Assembly: GCF_041358175.1 (NCBI RefSeq)
Contig: NZ_JBGKBE010000010.1
Span: 34,199-98,198 of the forward strand
DNA length: 64,000 nt
Source of the DNA: Muriicola sp041358175
GTDB taxonomy: Bacteria > Bacteroidota > Bacteroidia > Flavobacteriales > Flavobacteriaceae
Reading direction: 5' to 3'
In this document: one piece after another, positions 53,202-61,400 of the stretch
Layout of the letters: each line of letters opens with the position of its first letter
Numbering within the stretch: the first letter of the stretch is position 1
Translations under genes and position numbers: made by a program
Notes under the pieces: model-generated
Database searches by the model: none
The model's input: the letters and a program-made list of their open reading frames with translations, nothing else
What the model was told of the DNA's origin: nothing

Positions 53202-54470
53202 TTAAGACTCCTCGATTCCTTGCTTCAGAATCTGTCCAAAGTGATACATATCTTCAAAAGAACAATAAAAGGGTGCAGGGGCCAGACGGATAACATTGGG
53301 CTCCCTCCAGTCTGTGATCACACCATTTTTCATAAGGTAATCGAAAAGCGACCTGCCTTCTCCGTGTAAAAATACCGAAAGCTGAGTACCTCTGGCCTTT
53401 GGTGTAATAATCTCAAAGGAGCTGTCTACTTCCTTATCAATTTCACGAAGGATAAATTCAAGATAGGCAACTATTTTATTTCTTTTTTCAATCAGTGCCT
53501 GCATACCAACCTCTTCAAACATTTCAAGGGAAGCCAGGTATGGGGCAAGGGCAAGAACAGGGGCGTTACTGATTTGCCAGGCATCGGCGTTATCCATGGG
53601 ATCGAATTCCGGTTGCATCAGAAATCGCGTTTCCTTCTTGGTTCCCCACCAGCCCTCAAAACGGGGAATATCAGTACGGCCGTGGTAGCGTTCGTGTATA
53701 AAAACGCCCGAGGCATTTCCTGGGCCACTGTTCATATATTTGTAACTACACCAGGCCGCAAAATCAGCATTCCAGTCGTGCAGTTTAAGTTCTACATTTC
53801 CAACAGCATGTGCAAGATCCCATCCTACATATGCTCCTGCCGCTTTTCCGGCCCTTGTAATGGCTTCCATGTCGAATACCTGCCCGTTGTAGTAATTCAC
53901 TCCCCCCAGAAGAACGAGGGCAAGTTCATCTCCAACTTCTTCAATTTTTGCCAGCACATCTTCTGTACGCCAGAAGTGTTCGCCTTCCCGCTTCTTCACT
54001 TCCACCAGGGTGTCGGAAGTGTCAAGGCCGTGAAATTTAATCTGACTCTGGAACATGTACTGATCAGAAGGAAATGCTTTTTCTTCACAAAGGATCTTGT
54101 ATCGTTTTTGTGTAGGCCTGTAAAAAGTAACCATCAATAGATGCAGGTTAACCGTGAGGGTATTCATTACCGAAATCTCAGAAGATTTAGCTCCAACAAC
54201 TTTGGCAAGTGGTTCTGCCAGCCTTTCATGGTAATCCCACCAGGGCTTTTCTGCATGAAAATGACCTTCCACAGCCAATTCCCGCCAGTCTTTCATGATT
54301 TCCTCTACAAAAGCTGAAGTACTTTTGGGTTGCAGCCCAAGGGAATTTCCCGTAAAATAGATGACATCCTTTCCATTTACTTTTGGAAAATGGAATTGAT
54401 CCCGGTAAGCCGCCAATGGATCCTCCGCATCGAGTTGTTGTGCAAAGGAAAGCGTATTCTGAAAGGTCAT
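53202..54470 (-). CDS. kynU: Kynureninase
   Basis: PLP enzyme cleaving kynurenine to anthranilate plus alanine, or 3-hydroxykynurenine to 3-hydroxyanthranilate. 422 residues. The Schiff-base lysine is Lys244 in CSYKYMNSGPG, with YFTGNSLGLQP near 38, MNTLTVNLHLLM near 102 and VGWDLAHAVGNVEL near 215, all family hallmarks. With kmo in the same window the hydroxylated route is likely. Tryptophan 2,3-dioxygenase and 3-hydroxyanthranilate dioxygenase are not here. A -7 element precedes it. Confidence 0.96.
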   Translation of the reverse strand: MTFQNTLSFAQQLDAEDPLAAYRDQFHFPKVNGKDVIYFTGNSLGLQPKSTSAFVEEIMKDWRELAVEGHFHAEKPWWDYHERLAEPLAKVVGAKSSEISVMNTLTVNLHLLMVTFYRPTQKRYKILCEEKAFPSDQYMFQSQIKFHGLDTSDTLVEVKKREGEHFWRTEDVLAKIEEVGDELALVLLGGVNYYNGQVFDMEAITRAGKAAGAYVGWDLAHAVGNVELKLHDWNADFAAWCSYKYMNSGPGNASGVFIHERYHGRTDIPRFEGWWGTKKETRFLMQPEFDPMDNADAWQISNAPVLALAPYLASLEMFEEVGMQALIEKRNKIVAYLEFILREIDKEVDSSFEIITPKARGTQLSVFLHGEGRSLFDYLMKNGVITDWREPNVIRLAPAPFYCSFEDMYHFGQILKQGIEES

Positions 54471-54484
54471 AGACTTCTTTTTCT

Positions 54485-54492
54485 CAAAAATA
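54485..54492 (-). promoter_or_regulatory. -7 element TATTTTTG of kynU
   Basis: Exact TAnnTTTG match on the minus strand, 14 bases before the kynU ATG at 54470; no clear -33. Confidence 0.6.
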
Positions 54493-54534
54493 CAACAACA
54501 CTTATGAATCAGCTATTCTCATAAAGAATTCATG

Positions 54535-54999
54535 CTAATGAAAAGTCAGTCTCATCTCCACAATATGCTTTTTAAAACCAGCTTTGGCATAGGCCTTTAA
54601 AGCCGGGATATTATCCTCATAAACTGTAAGACGAATTTCATGCAAGTTGTTTTGATACGCCCAGGCCTTTAGTTCCTCTATGATCAAATTGTTAATGCCC
54701 TTTCCCCTGTATCCGGGAAGGGTATACATGAATCCTAAATATGCATAATTCTCATGATCGAGATAATTCCTGGCAGGACGACTTAAAGCATATCCCGAAC
54801 TCACAATAGTACCTTTGTCTTCTGCAACCACTACCTTAACCTCCTTGCTCTCAATATAGCTTTGCAGGTCGTAGTAATGGATTTTTCCATCTCGGATGGT
54901 AGGGTCGAAGGGTCGTTCAGCCTCAATCAGCTCTTCTTCAAATTGCAAAAGAACAGGCAGGTCACCTAAAACAGCATCGCGAATCAGTATCTCGTTCAT
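54535..54999 (-). CDS. GNAT family N-acetyltransferase
   Basis: 154 residues with the GNAT acetyl-CoA fold: motif A phrase MYTLPGYRGKGINNLIIEEL (Q/RxxGxG/A loop, residues about 90-110), and motif B EIRLTVYEDNIPALKAYAKA followed by GF. Small-molecule or protein N-acetylation; substrate cannot be read. Single gene, 64 bases upstream of kynU on the same strand, with kynU having its own promoter between. Confidence 0.9.
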   Translation of the reverse strand: MNEILIRDAVLGDLPVLLQFEEELIEAERPFDPTIRDGKIHYYDLQSYIESKEVKVVVAEDKGTIVSSGYALSRPARNYLDHENYAYLGFMYTLPGYRGKGINNLIIEELKAWAYQNNLHEIRLTVYEDNIPALKAYAKAGFKKHIVEMRLTFH

Positions 55000-55062
55000 A
55001 TCAGGGTATGTTTAACCGCCTTCAAAGTAGCCCAAAAAGCCTATTTTTACAAAAAGAATGGC

Positions 55063-55710
55063 ATGCATTTTTTATCAGACAGCCTGCAGCAATATCTATC
55101 AGATCATACGGAAAATGAACCGGATTACCTGGCTGAATTAAGCAGAGAAACTCATCTGAAAGTGCTTCAACCAAGAATGATCACAGGGCACTACCAGGGC
55201 AGGGTACTCAGTATGCTTTCCAAAATTATCATGCCGCAGCGTATCCTGGAAATAGGTACTTACACGGGCTATTCGGCTCTTTGTCTTGCAGAAGGCCTTC
55301 CGCATACCGGCGAATTGCACACCATAGACATCAATGAAGAACTGGTGGATATTCAAAGGAAGTATTTTGATCGATCGGGCTTCAGCAATCAAATCATACA
55401 ACATACCGGAAACGCTCTGGAACTTATTCCCCAACTACAGATCGAATTCGACCTGGTCTTTATCGATGCAGAAAAAAAAGAATACCAGCGTTATTTTGAG
55501 GTTGTGCTCCCAAAGACGAGACCCGGAAGTATTATCCTTTCAGATAATGTATTGTGGTCCGGGAAGGTAGTAGAACCCCTCGATCCTTCGGATAAAGCGA
55601 CAAAAGCTTTATTAGACTACAATAAAATGTTGAAGGAAGACCCGAGAATAGAAACTGTAATGCTCCCCGTCAGGGATGGCTTAACCCTAAGTAGGGTACT
55701 AGGATCTTAG
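55063..55710 (+). CDS. O-methyltransferase, class I SAM-dependent
   Basis: 215 residues of the catechol/caffeoyl-CoA O-methyltransferase-like group. SAM-binding motif I EIGTYTGYSALCLAEG near 62, acidic residue HTIDINEEL near 88, FDLVFIDAEKKEYQRYFEV near 128 (metal-binding Asp), and SDNVLWSGKVVEP near 155 (metal-binding Asp/Asn). Substrate likely an aromatic diol, unknown. The 3' end overlaps the convergent PAP2 gene by 41 bases. A near -7 element TATTTTTA lies 13 bases upstream. Confidence 0.9.
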   Translation: MHFLSDSLQQYLSDHTENEPDYLAELSRETHLKVLQPRMITGHYQGRVLSMLSKIIMPQRILEIGTYTGYSALCLAEGLPHTGELHTIDINEELVDIQRKYFDRSGFSNQIIQHTGNALELIPQLQIEFDLVFIDAEKKEYQRYFEVVLPKTRPGSIILSDNVLWSGKVVEPLDPSDKATKALLDYNKMLKEDPRIETVMLPVRDGLTLSRVLGS

Positions 55711-56242
55711 TAAAAACCCGGTAAAAAATAAATGCCATCAGCAAACCGACCAGGGCTCCAGCGATCAGGTCCAGGGGATAATGTACCCCAACATAAATTC
55801 TGCTCAAGGAAAACAAGAGGGGCCAAAGGTAAAAGACCCATACCCAGGAGAGTTTGGAACGGAGAAAAAGAACTACCAGAGTTGCGATCGCGAATGAGTT
55901 GGCGGCATGACCTGAGAAAAAGCTGTAGTCCTCCGGTCTGAACAGGATACGTACAAGTCCGCTGAGTTCTGCTGTATTATTAGGCCTGAGGCGACCTACA
56001 TATTCTTTGGTGAGGTACATCAGGGCCATCACAAAACCGAAAAGCAGGACGGTCATCAGAATCATGGCCAATGCATCTTTCCCTTTAAAATGGCGTAGAA
56101 ATAAAATAAAAAAGAGGAGTATCAGGGGAATCCAGGTGGTAGTTTGGGTTACCAGTGACCAGAACCAGTCGTATTCTTCAATGCCTAGGCTATTGAGGTA
56201 GATGAATGCATTGCGATCCCACTGTAACAACCTCTCCCACAT
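55670..56242 (-). CDS. PAP2-family membrane phosphatase
   Basis: 190 residues, about five membrane segments. The three PAP2 catalytic motifs are present: KEYVGRLRP, SFFSGHA and SRIYVGVHYPLD (histidine and aspartate). Such enzymes dephosphorylate undecaprenyl pyrophosphate, phosphatidic acid or lipid A. Tandem with tatA, which is 8 bases upstream in the same orientation, so probably one transcript. Shares 41 bases antisense with the O-methyltransferase gene. Confidence 0.93.
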   Translation of the reverse strand: MWERLLQWDRNAFIYLNSLGIEEYDWFWSLVTQTTTWIPLILLFFILFLRHFKGKDALAMILMTVLLFGFVMALMYLTKEYVGRLRPNNTAELSGLVRILFRPEDYSFFSGHAANSFAIATLVVLFLRSKLSWVWVFYLWPLLFSLSRIYVGVHYPLDLIAGALVGLLMAFIFYRVFTKILVPYLGLSHP

Positions 56243-56250
56243 CCGGTCCT

Positions 56251-56532
56251 TTACTTTCTTTTGATAGTTCCGGAGACGTCTTCGATATTCTTCTTCACCT
56301 GATTCATCTCCTTTTTAATGTCATCAGTAATACTCGTATCGATCCCTTGTTTTTCGGCACTTTTCTGAATCTCCTGTTTGATATCTTCGGTTGCATCTTT
56401 CAATTGACGCATGCCTTTCCCCAGTCCCTTGGCAATTCCCGGGATTTTGTCTGCGCCAAAAACCATCACCACGATAAACATGATAAAGAAAATTTCAGCA
56501 CCGCTAATAAATAAGACCAGGATCAAATTCAT
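56251..56532 (-). CDS. tatA: Twin-arginine translocase subunit TatA/TatE
   Basis: 93 residues: N-terminal membrane helix (EIFFIMFIVVMVFGADKIP), the family FG hinge, the amphipathic helix IAKGLGKGMRQLKDATEDIK, and a charged tail. It forms the pore of the Tat pathway exporting folded proteins. tatC is not adjacent. The ATG at 56532 is fixed by the family N terminus. The -7 element ends 4 bases before the ATG, suggesting a leaderless transcript. Confidence 0.92.
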   Translation of the reverse strand: MNLILVLFISGAEIFFIMFIVVMVFGADKIPGIAKGLGKGMRQLKDATEDIKQEIQKSAEKQGIDTSITDDIKKEMNQVKKNIEDVSGTIKRK

Positions 56533-56536
56533 AGTA

Positions 56537-56544
56537 CAAATATA
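56537..56544 (-). promoter_or_regulatory. -7 element TATATTTG of tatA
   Basis: Exact TAnnTTTG match on the minus strand, ending 4 bases before the tatA ATG, so +1 should coincide with the A of ATG. Same geometry as pyrE. Confidence 0.65.
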
Positions 56545-56564
56545 ATCAAGTTTAAGCCCTTTTA

Positions 56565-56601
56565 TAAAATAAAACGATCCCGAACATAATTGTCGGGATC
56601 G
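56565..56601 (-). terminator. Intrinsic terminator of the M1 peptidase gene
   Basis: CGATCCCGA (56575-56583) and TCGGGATCG (56593-56601), 9-bp perfect stem; on the minus strand it is followed by TTTTATTTTA. Confidence 0.88.
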
Positions 56602-56623
56602 TAATACTTACAACAAATTTTTT

Positions 56624-58933
56624 TTAGTCGCCTTTTATCCCCTCCTTAAACTGGTTAAATTCTGAAGGTGATTCTTTTTTGGGCCAGCTGTTGTTTGTGA
56701 CATCAATATCTGCAGTCTCGGCCCGTGGGTCTACTGTAATGGCCACAATTTCAGTTTGTGAAGCAATGACACGCCTGAACTCGGCATCATTTTTACGCCA
56801 GATCTCCGGTGGGTAAGTTACCTGTTCGGAACTTCCATCCGAATAAGTGTACTCCACGATCAAGGGCATTGGGATACCTCCTGGTTTGTCAAAGGTTACT
56901 TCGTAAAAATACTTAGGTTCTTTTACCCTGGCTCTCTCTTCTGCCGTGAGGTTATCCATCATGAATTCTTTCAGGGAAGATGAAACTTCACTCGGTGCTT
57001 TGCCAACCATTGTCGGGTCTATTTCATCGGTATTTTGCTCAGCAAGATACACAAGGGGAGGATAGTCTGATTCCGTCAGGTTTCTCGATGTCATATATTC
57101 CTGCATTTGCTTTCCGGGCTTATCACTAACTACAAATTTCTTCACCCCTTTCACTCCGATATCGACAAAATCAGTCGTATAAAACCAACTTCTCCAGAAC
57201 CAATCCAGGTCTACCGCAGAAGCGTCTTCCATGGTGCGGAAGAAATCCTCCGGTGTAGGGTGCTTAAACATCCAGCGCTGTGCATATGTTTTAAAGGCGT
57301 GATCGAACAATTCCCTTCCCATTACGGTTTCCCTGAGGATATTCAGGGCGGTTGCCGGTTTGGCATAGGCGTTAGGGCCCAGTTTGTAAACGTTTTCCGG
57401 ATTAGACATGATAGGCGCTATCGTGGTTTGGTCCCCACTCATATAAGGCACGATCTTAGAAGGATCTCCCCTTCTGGAAGGGTATTTTTTGTTAGGAGTT
57501 ATGACTTCCGGAAAGGCCTCTCCAAATTCCTGCTCTGCAAGATATTGCATGAAGGTATCAAGTCCTTCATCCATCCATCCCCATTGACGTTCATCTGAAT
57601 TAACGATCATAGGAAAAAAGTTATGACCCACTTCATGGATGATCACACTAATCATCCCGTATTTTGTCCTGTCTGAATAGGTCCCATCTTCATTAGGCCG
57701 ACCGTAATTCCAGCAGATCATGGGGTATTCCATCCCCTGGTTTTTAGCATGTACAGAAATGGCTTTGTGGTATGGATAATCAAACGTATGGGCCGAATAC
57801 GACTTCAGAGTACTGGCAACTGCCTTGGTTGACAATTCTTCCCAAAGCGGATTTCCTTCCTTGGGATAAAGCGAAACCGCCATGACATCCTTATTGCCAA
57901 TTTTTACCGCCTGCATGTCCCAGATAAATTTACGGGAAGTGGCAAATCCGTAATCCCTGACATTTTCAGCCCTGAATTTCCAGGTCTTTTTCTTTTCAGA
58001 AAAACCCTTTTCTGCTGCTTCTGCTTCTTCCTGAGTTACAATCAGCACGGGTTTATCATATGATTTTTTTGCCTGCTCATAACGCTTTATCATCTCCTTA
58101 CTGAAGACTTCTTTACGGTTAAGCAACTCACCTGTAGCATCGAGGATATGGTCTGCCGGAACCGTGATATTCACATCGTAATTCCCGAAAGGAAGTGCAA
58201 ATTCACCACTCCCCCAGAACTGATGGTTCTGCCAGCCTTCTACATCACTGTAAACTGCCATACGAGGAAAGAACTGGGCGATTACATAGGCTCTGTTTCC
58301 ATCTTTTTCAAAATACTCATAACCAGATCGCGCCCTGTCTACGGTATGGTCCGGTATGTTATACCACCATTTTACCGAAAAGGATACTTTCTCGCCAGAT
58401 TGCAGTGCTTCGGGTAAATCTACACGCATCATTGTCTGGTTGATGGTATAAGGAAGTGGGTTGCCATTACTGTCTTTTACAAATTCAATATTGAACCCTC
58501 CGTCAAAATCTTCCTTGAGATATGTCTTTGAAAACGCTGCTGTGGTATAAGCCACTTTCAGGCTGCTTGAATTTCTAAGTGGAGATTTAGAATCTCTGGA
58601 TCTGACGTTTTGGTCGAGTTGCAGCCATAGGAATTCCAGGGCTTCGGGCGCATTGTTGTGATAGGTTATCGTTTCTTCCCCATATATCCTTGCATTCTTA
58701 TCATCAAGCTCGATGTCCATCTTATAATCAGCCTGTTGCTGATAATAATCAGGCCCGGGAGTACCGGAAGCAGATCTGTACATATTCGGGGTTGCAAACT
58801 CCTGGTACATCTGCCTGAATTTACTCTCATTCAGGTGGCCGGGATCTCTTTCATAAATCTTCTCTTCCTGAGCAAAAAGGACAGTCGCAACAAGAACGAG
58901 GACTGCCGTAGCATAATTTTTTATCTGATCCAT
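56624..58933 (-). CDS. Exported M1 family metallopeptidase
   Basis: 769 residues with a signal peptide (TAVLVLVATVLFAQ). Zinc site HEVGHNFF near 430 with the third ligand 18 residues later in WMDEGLDTF, the M1 HExxH-X18-E pattern. The N-terminal beta-sandwich domain contains YHNNAPEALEFLWLQLDQNV; no clear GAMEN motif. A C-terminal beta region follows. Probably a periplasmic or outer-membrane aminopeptidase-like enzyme. It lies last in a five-gene minus-strand run and ends at a strong terminator. Confidence 0.92.
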   Translation of the reverse strand: MDQIKNYATAVLVLVATVLFAQEEKIYERDPGHLNESKFRQMYQEFATPNMYRSASGTPGPDYYQQQADYKMDIELDDKNARIYGEETITYHNNAPEALEFLWLQLDQNVRSRDSKSPLRNSSSLKVAYTTAAFSKTYLKEDFDGGFNIEFVKDSNGNPLPYTINQTMMRVDLPEALQSGEKVSFSVKWWYNIPDHTVDRARSGYEYFEKDGNRAYVIAQFFPRMAVYSDVEGWQNHQFWGSGEFALPFGNYDVNITVPADHILDATGELLNRKEVFSKEMIKRYEQAKKSYDKPVLIVTQEEAEAAEKGFSEKKKTWKFRAENVRDYGFATSRKFIWDMQAVKIGNKDVMAVSLYPKEGNPLWEELSTKAVASTLKSYSAHTFDYPYHKAISVHAKNQGMEYPMICWNYGRPNEDGTYSDRTKYGMISVIIHEVGHNFFPMIVNSDERQWGWMDEGLDTFMQYLAEQEFGEAFPEVITPNKKYPSRRGDPSKIVPYMSGDQTTIAPIMSNPENVYKLGPNAYAKPATALNILRETVMGRELFDHAFKTYAQRWMFKHPTPEDFFRTMEDASAVDLDWFWRSWFYTTDFVDIGVKGVKKFVVSDKPGKQMQEYMTSRNLTESDYPPLVYLAEQNTDEIDPTMVGKAPSEVSSSLKEFMMDNLTAEERARVKEPKYFYEVTFDKPGGIPMPLIVEYTYSDGSSEQVTYPPEIWRKNDAEFRRVIASQTEIVAITVDPRAETADIDVTNNSWPKKESPSEFNQFKEGIKGD

Positions 58934-59005
58934 ATAATTAATTGTGATTTGATTTTTTTCCGGCGCGGAAAATAGGATTTTTCAGGGAGAATTAACCTTG
59001 ACTTT

Positions 59006-59500
59006 TTAAAAATTTAACATTCCCTTATTGCTTTCCCTGATCAGTACGTAACTCTTTTTTCTATCGCCTATTTTGAAATGGAGGATATTCTTCTGTTCCT
59101 CAAAGACATCCATCAACAGTTCGTTTTGAATTTCTATAGATTTCAGTTTATCCAAAGAAATTCCCGGAATCTCAAGAAAGAGGATCATAAGGTCACTGTC
59201 TGTCTTTTTTCCCAGGTATTTGTATTCTACCTTACTTCCATTAATTCGAACAACGAATTTTGCCATGAGATACCTTTCTACAATACCGTCAGTTTCCTTT
59301 ACCTCCTTTGAGGTCGCCAAAAAAGTCTGAACATCATATCGTTCTAACAGGGCCTTTTCCAGGTCATCAATAAAAACCCGACTCGTAATTTGGATAGCTT
59401 CCTCCGGTGCGTAATATTCGACCTGGGTAACACTTACATAGAATTTATGTACGCCAAAGGCGATGAGCAGCGGTATGATAATGAAGTAAAGTCCTTTCAA
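59006..59500 (-). CDS. DUF6702-like exported protein
   Basis: 164 residues. N-terminal hydrophobic segment (LYFIIIPLLIAFGVHKF) acts as signal peptide or anchor, followed by HKFYVSVTQVEYYAPEEAIQ and ITSRVFIDDLEKALLERYDV, which match the DUF6702 pattern as I recall it. The rest is beta-rich. Function unknown. Co-directional with an M1 peptidase downstream (72-base gap), an association I believe is common in flavobacteria. Confidence 0.68.
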   Translation of the reverse strand: MKGLYFIIIPLLIAFGVHKFYVSVTQVEYYAPEEAIQITSRVFIDDLEKALLERYDVQTFLATSKEVKETDGIVERYLMAKFVVRINGSKVEYKYLGKKTDSDLMILFLEIPGISLDKLKSIEIQNELLMDVFEEQKNILHFKIGDRKKSYVLIRESNKGMLNF

Positions 59501-59555
59501 GAATATTTATCTAAAGTTTCAATTATTTCAAAAGCAATTCCTGTGCCAGGTATGT

Positions 59556-60356
59556 TCATTCGAGCTGATTATTTTCCCTGTATGCTTTGCTTTTCACCTG
59601 GAGGAGGTTTAAGATGGCTATATGATCATCTGTAGCGACAATAGAATCAAACTTCTCATCTACTTCACAATAGTACATAAAATCGTCAATCCGCTCGGCG
59701 GGAATTCTCAGTCTCTTTACAAAAATACTATCGGGATAATAATTGCGGACCTGTTCTGTAAGCAGGTATTTTTGATCTCTCGCCACTCTTTTTTTGAGCA
59801 TTTTGGTTCGTCCCGTGATCATATTGATCAAAGGATTAAAAGGAACCGCAGTGAGCATACCTATTTGAAAAGGTCCCATGGATGCTTCTTTGAGCAGACG
59901 TTCACTTTGCATCAATGGCTTTACGTACGCATTGGGCAGACCCAGGGTTGATGCGGTTACCACCGGCTCTGTTTTTATCCCATTCATATCCCTTCTCAAA
60001 TCGCCTGTCAGGTTATAAGGGCGTACCACTACCTCATCGAGTTCATTTACAAATTCCTCAAGGGTAATATAAACGAAACTACTTTCTAATATAGATGCTG
60101 AAATGACCAGGCTCTTTCTCTGATATTGTACGGCTGAGAAAAGAAGTGTATCCCCCATAGTAACTGAGATGGCAAACCTTCCATTCTGGTTAGAAATAGT
60201 TGCTTCCCCTGCAGTTATATTCATGATATGCACATCGGGCACTCCCTTCCCTTCGAACATAGTCTGGCCTTCCAATTGAAAATTGAAGTAAGATTGTCCG
60301 CTCAGCAGGGAACAGCAAAAAAGAAAAACAGGGAAAAGGTAATTATTCCTCCACAT
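59556..60356 (-). CDS. Carboxypeptidase-regulatory-like domain protein, exported (copy 2)
   Basis: 266 residues with a signal peptide (LFPVFLFCCSLLSGQ). An N-terminal CarboxypepD_reg-like beta domain (about 25-115: FEGKGVPDVHIMNITAGEAT, ENQNGRFAISVTMGDTLLF pattern, ELDEVVVRPYNLTGDLRRD) is followed by a region found after this domain in other flavobacterial proteins. Related in layout to the next upstream gene, which it overlaps by 14 bases. TonB-dependent receptors carry the same N-terminal domain, but no beta barrel is present here. Confidence 0.85.
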   Translation of the reverse strand: MWRNNYLFPVFLFCCSLLSGQSYFNFQLEGQTMFEGKGVPDVHIMNITAGEATISNQNGRFAISVTMGDTLLFSAVQYQRKSLVISASILESSFVYITLEEFVNELDEVVVRPYNLTGDLRRDMNGIKTEPVVTASTLGLPNAYVKPLMQSERLLKEASMGPFQIGMLTAVPFNPLINMITGRTKMLKKRVARDQKYLLTEQVRNYYPDSIFVKRLRIPAERIDDFMYYCEVDEKFDSIVATDDHIAILNLLQVKSKAYRENNQLE

Positions 60357-61092
60357 CGAGTCCCTTTCTGAATTCCTTACTTTGAGTGACCAGAAATTCG
60401 ATCAGTTGAAATTCATTGTCCTTCCTCAGAAGAGATTGGGCAGGAAGCTTGCTGTCGCAATACAGGAGAAACGCATCGATCTTGTCCTGGGGTAGCTGGA
60501 GATCGCGCACAAAAAAATCATCGTCATACACCTGCCGGAGCACTTCGCTGACCTTTAACGGCGTTCTTGCTGTTTCGGCATTGTCATTAGAAGACAGGAA
60601 CAAGGCCTTAAAGATATTCTTGAAATTAAGTCCGTCCTGCATCCCCCTTACTGTGGGATCCAGAGCGATATTCTGCACCTCTGCGGTGGCGTCGGTTTCA
60701 TAAGCGTACTGCTTGAATTCCTCATTTTGCAACTGCAGGAATTTTTTCTGATTTTCCGGGCTTACAGTAACCTCGTCGAGTTCGGTCACTTTTTCGTTGA
60801 CCTCCACTACAAGTCGATTTTTCCTTAAAATATCGGCCGTTACTTTCAAAATCTCGATCTGGTAGTTGATGGCGGTAAAGACCAATTCATCTCCTTCTGC
60901 AACATAGATCAGAAACTCACCCTTATCGTTGGTGATCGTAGCTTTTTCGGTAGTTGTATTGATAACGTTTTCATTGGGAACAGGTACATTCCGGTAGATC
61001 ACCTGCCCCCTCAAAGGTCTGCGATCATCGGTTTGAGAAAAGCCAAAGGAGAGAAAAAAGAGTGCAGGTAAAAGAATTAACAGTTGTTTCAT
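60343..61092 (-). CDS. Carboxypeptidase-regulatory-like domain protein, exported (copy 1)
   Basis: 249 residues with a signal peptide (LLILLPALFFLSFGFSQ). Same layout as copy 2: GQVIYRNVPVPNENVINTTT, DKGEFLIYVAEGDELVFTAI, ELDEVTVSPENQKKF, then a helical tail with PQDKIDAFLLYCDSKLPAQS parallel to PAERIDDFMYYCEVDEKFDS in copy 2. The two are ancient tandem duplicates. ATG at 61092 fits the signal peptide; upstream ATGs at 61101 and 61116 are less likely. Function unknown. Confidence 0.86.
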   Translation of the reverse strand: MKQLLILLPALFFLSFGFSQTDDRRPLRGQVIYRNVPVPNENVINTTTEKATITNDKGEFLIYVAEGDELVFTAINYQIEILKVTADILRKNRLVVEVNEKVTELDEVTVSPENQKKFLQLQNEEFKQYAYETDATAEVQNIALDPTVRGMQDGLNFKNIFKALFLSSNDNAETARTPLKVSEVLRQVYDDDFFVRDLQLPQDKIDAFLLYCDSKLPAQSLLRKDNEFQLIEFLVTQSKEFRKGLDVEE

Positions 61093-61400
61093 GTGTTGCA
61101 TCAGTGCGTAGAGCACCCATTTGAATTATAATTGAGACCGGAATCCCTTGAGTGGATAAAGAAAAAATAAGTTCGACTCATAAAAAAATAATGTGTCATA
61201 AAACTTATGTTAAAAAGTACTATTCTCCGTATCCGTAATCAGGGTATTATTCAAGAAATTACGAAATTTTAGGGAAATAAAGGCTTTGTAATCAATACAG
61301 GGTGATTTACCCATTAATTATGTATTTCGGGGTGTATCTTTAGTCCGATTCCGATATAATTCTACTTTTGTAGTTGCCATCTTTGCGATGTAAATTTTTG
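61093..61400. other. Gap of 308 bases between divergent genes
   Basis: It holds the -7 element of the long repeat protein at 61363-61370. On the minus side I find no exact TAnnTTTG match for the carboxypeptidase-regulatory-like genes. No ORF, tRNA or strong hairpin is seen. Confidence 0.6.
61363..61370 (+). promoter_or_regulatory. -7 element TACTTTTG of the long repeat protein
   Basis: Exact TAnnTTTG match 30 bases before the ATG at 61401; no spaced -33 box is clear. Confidence 0.6.
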
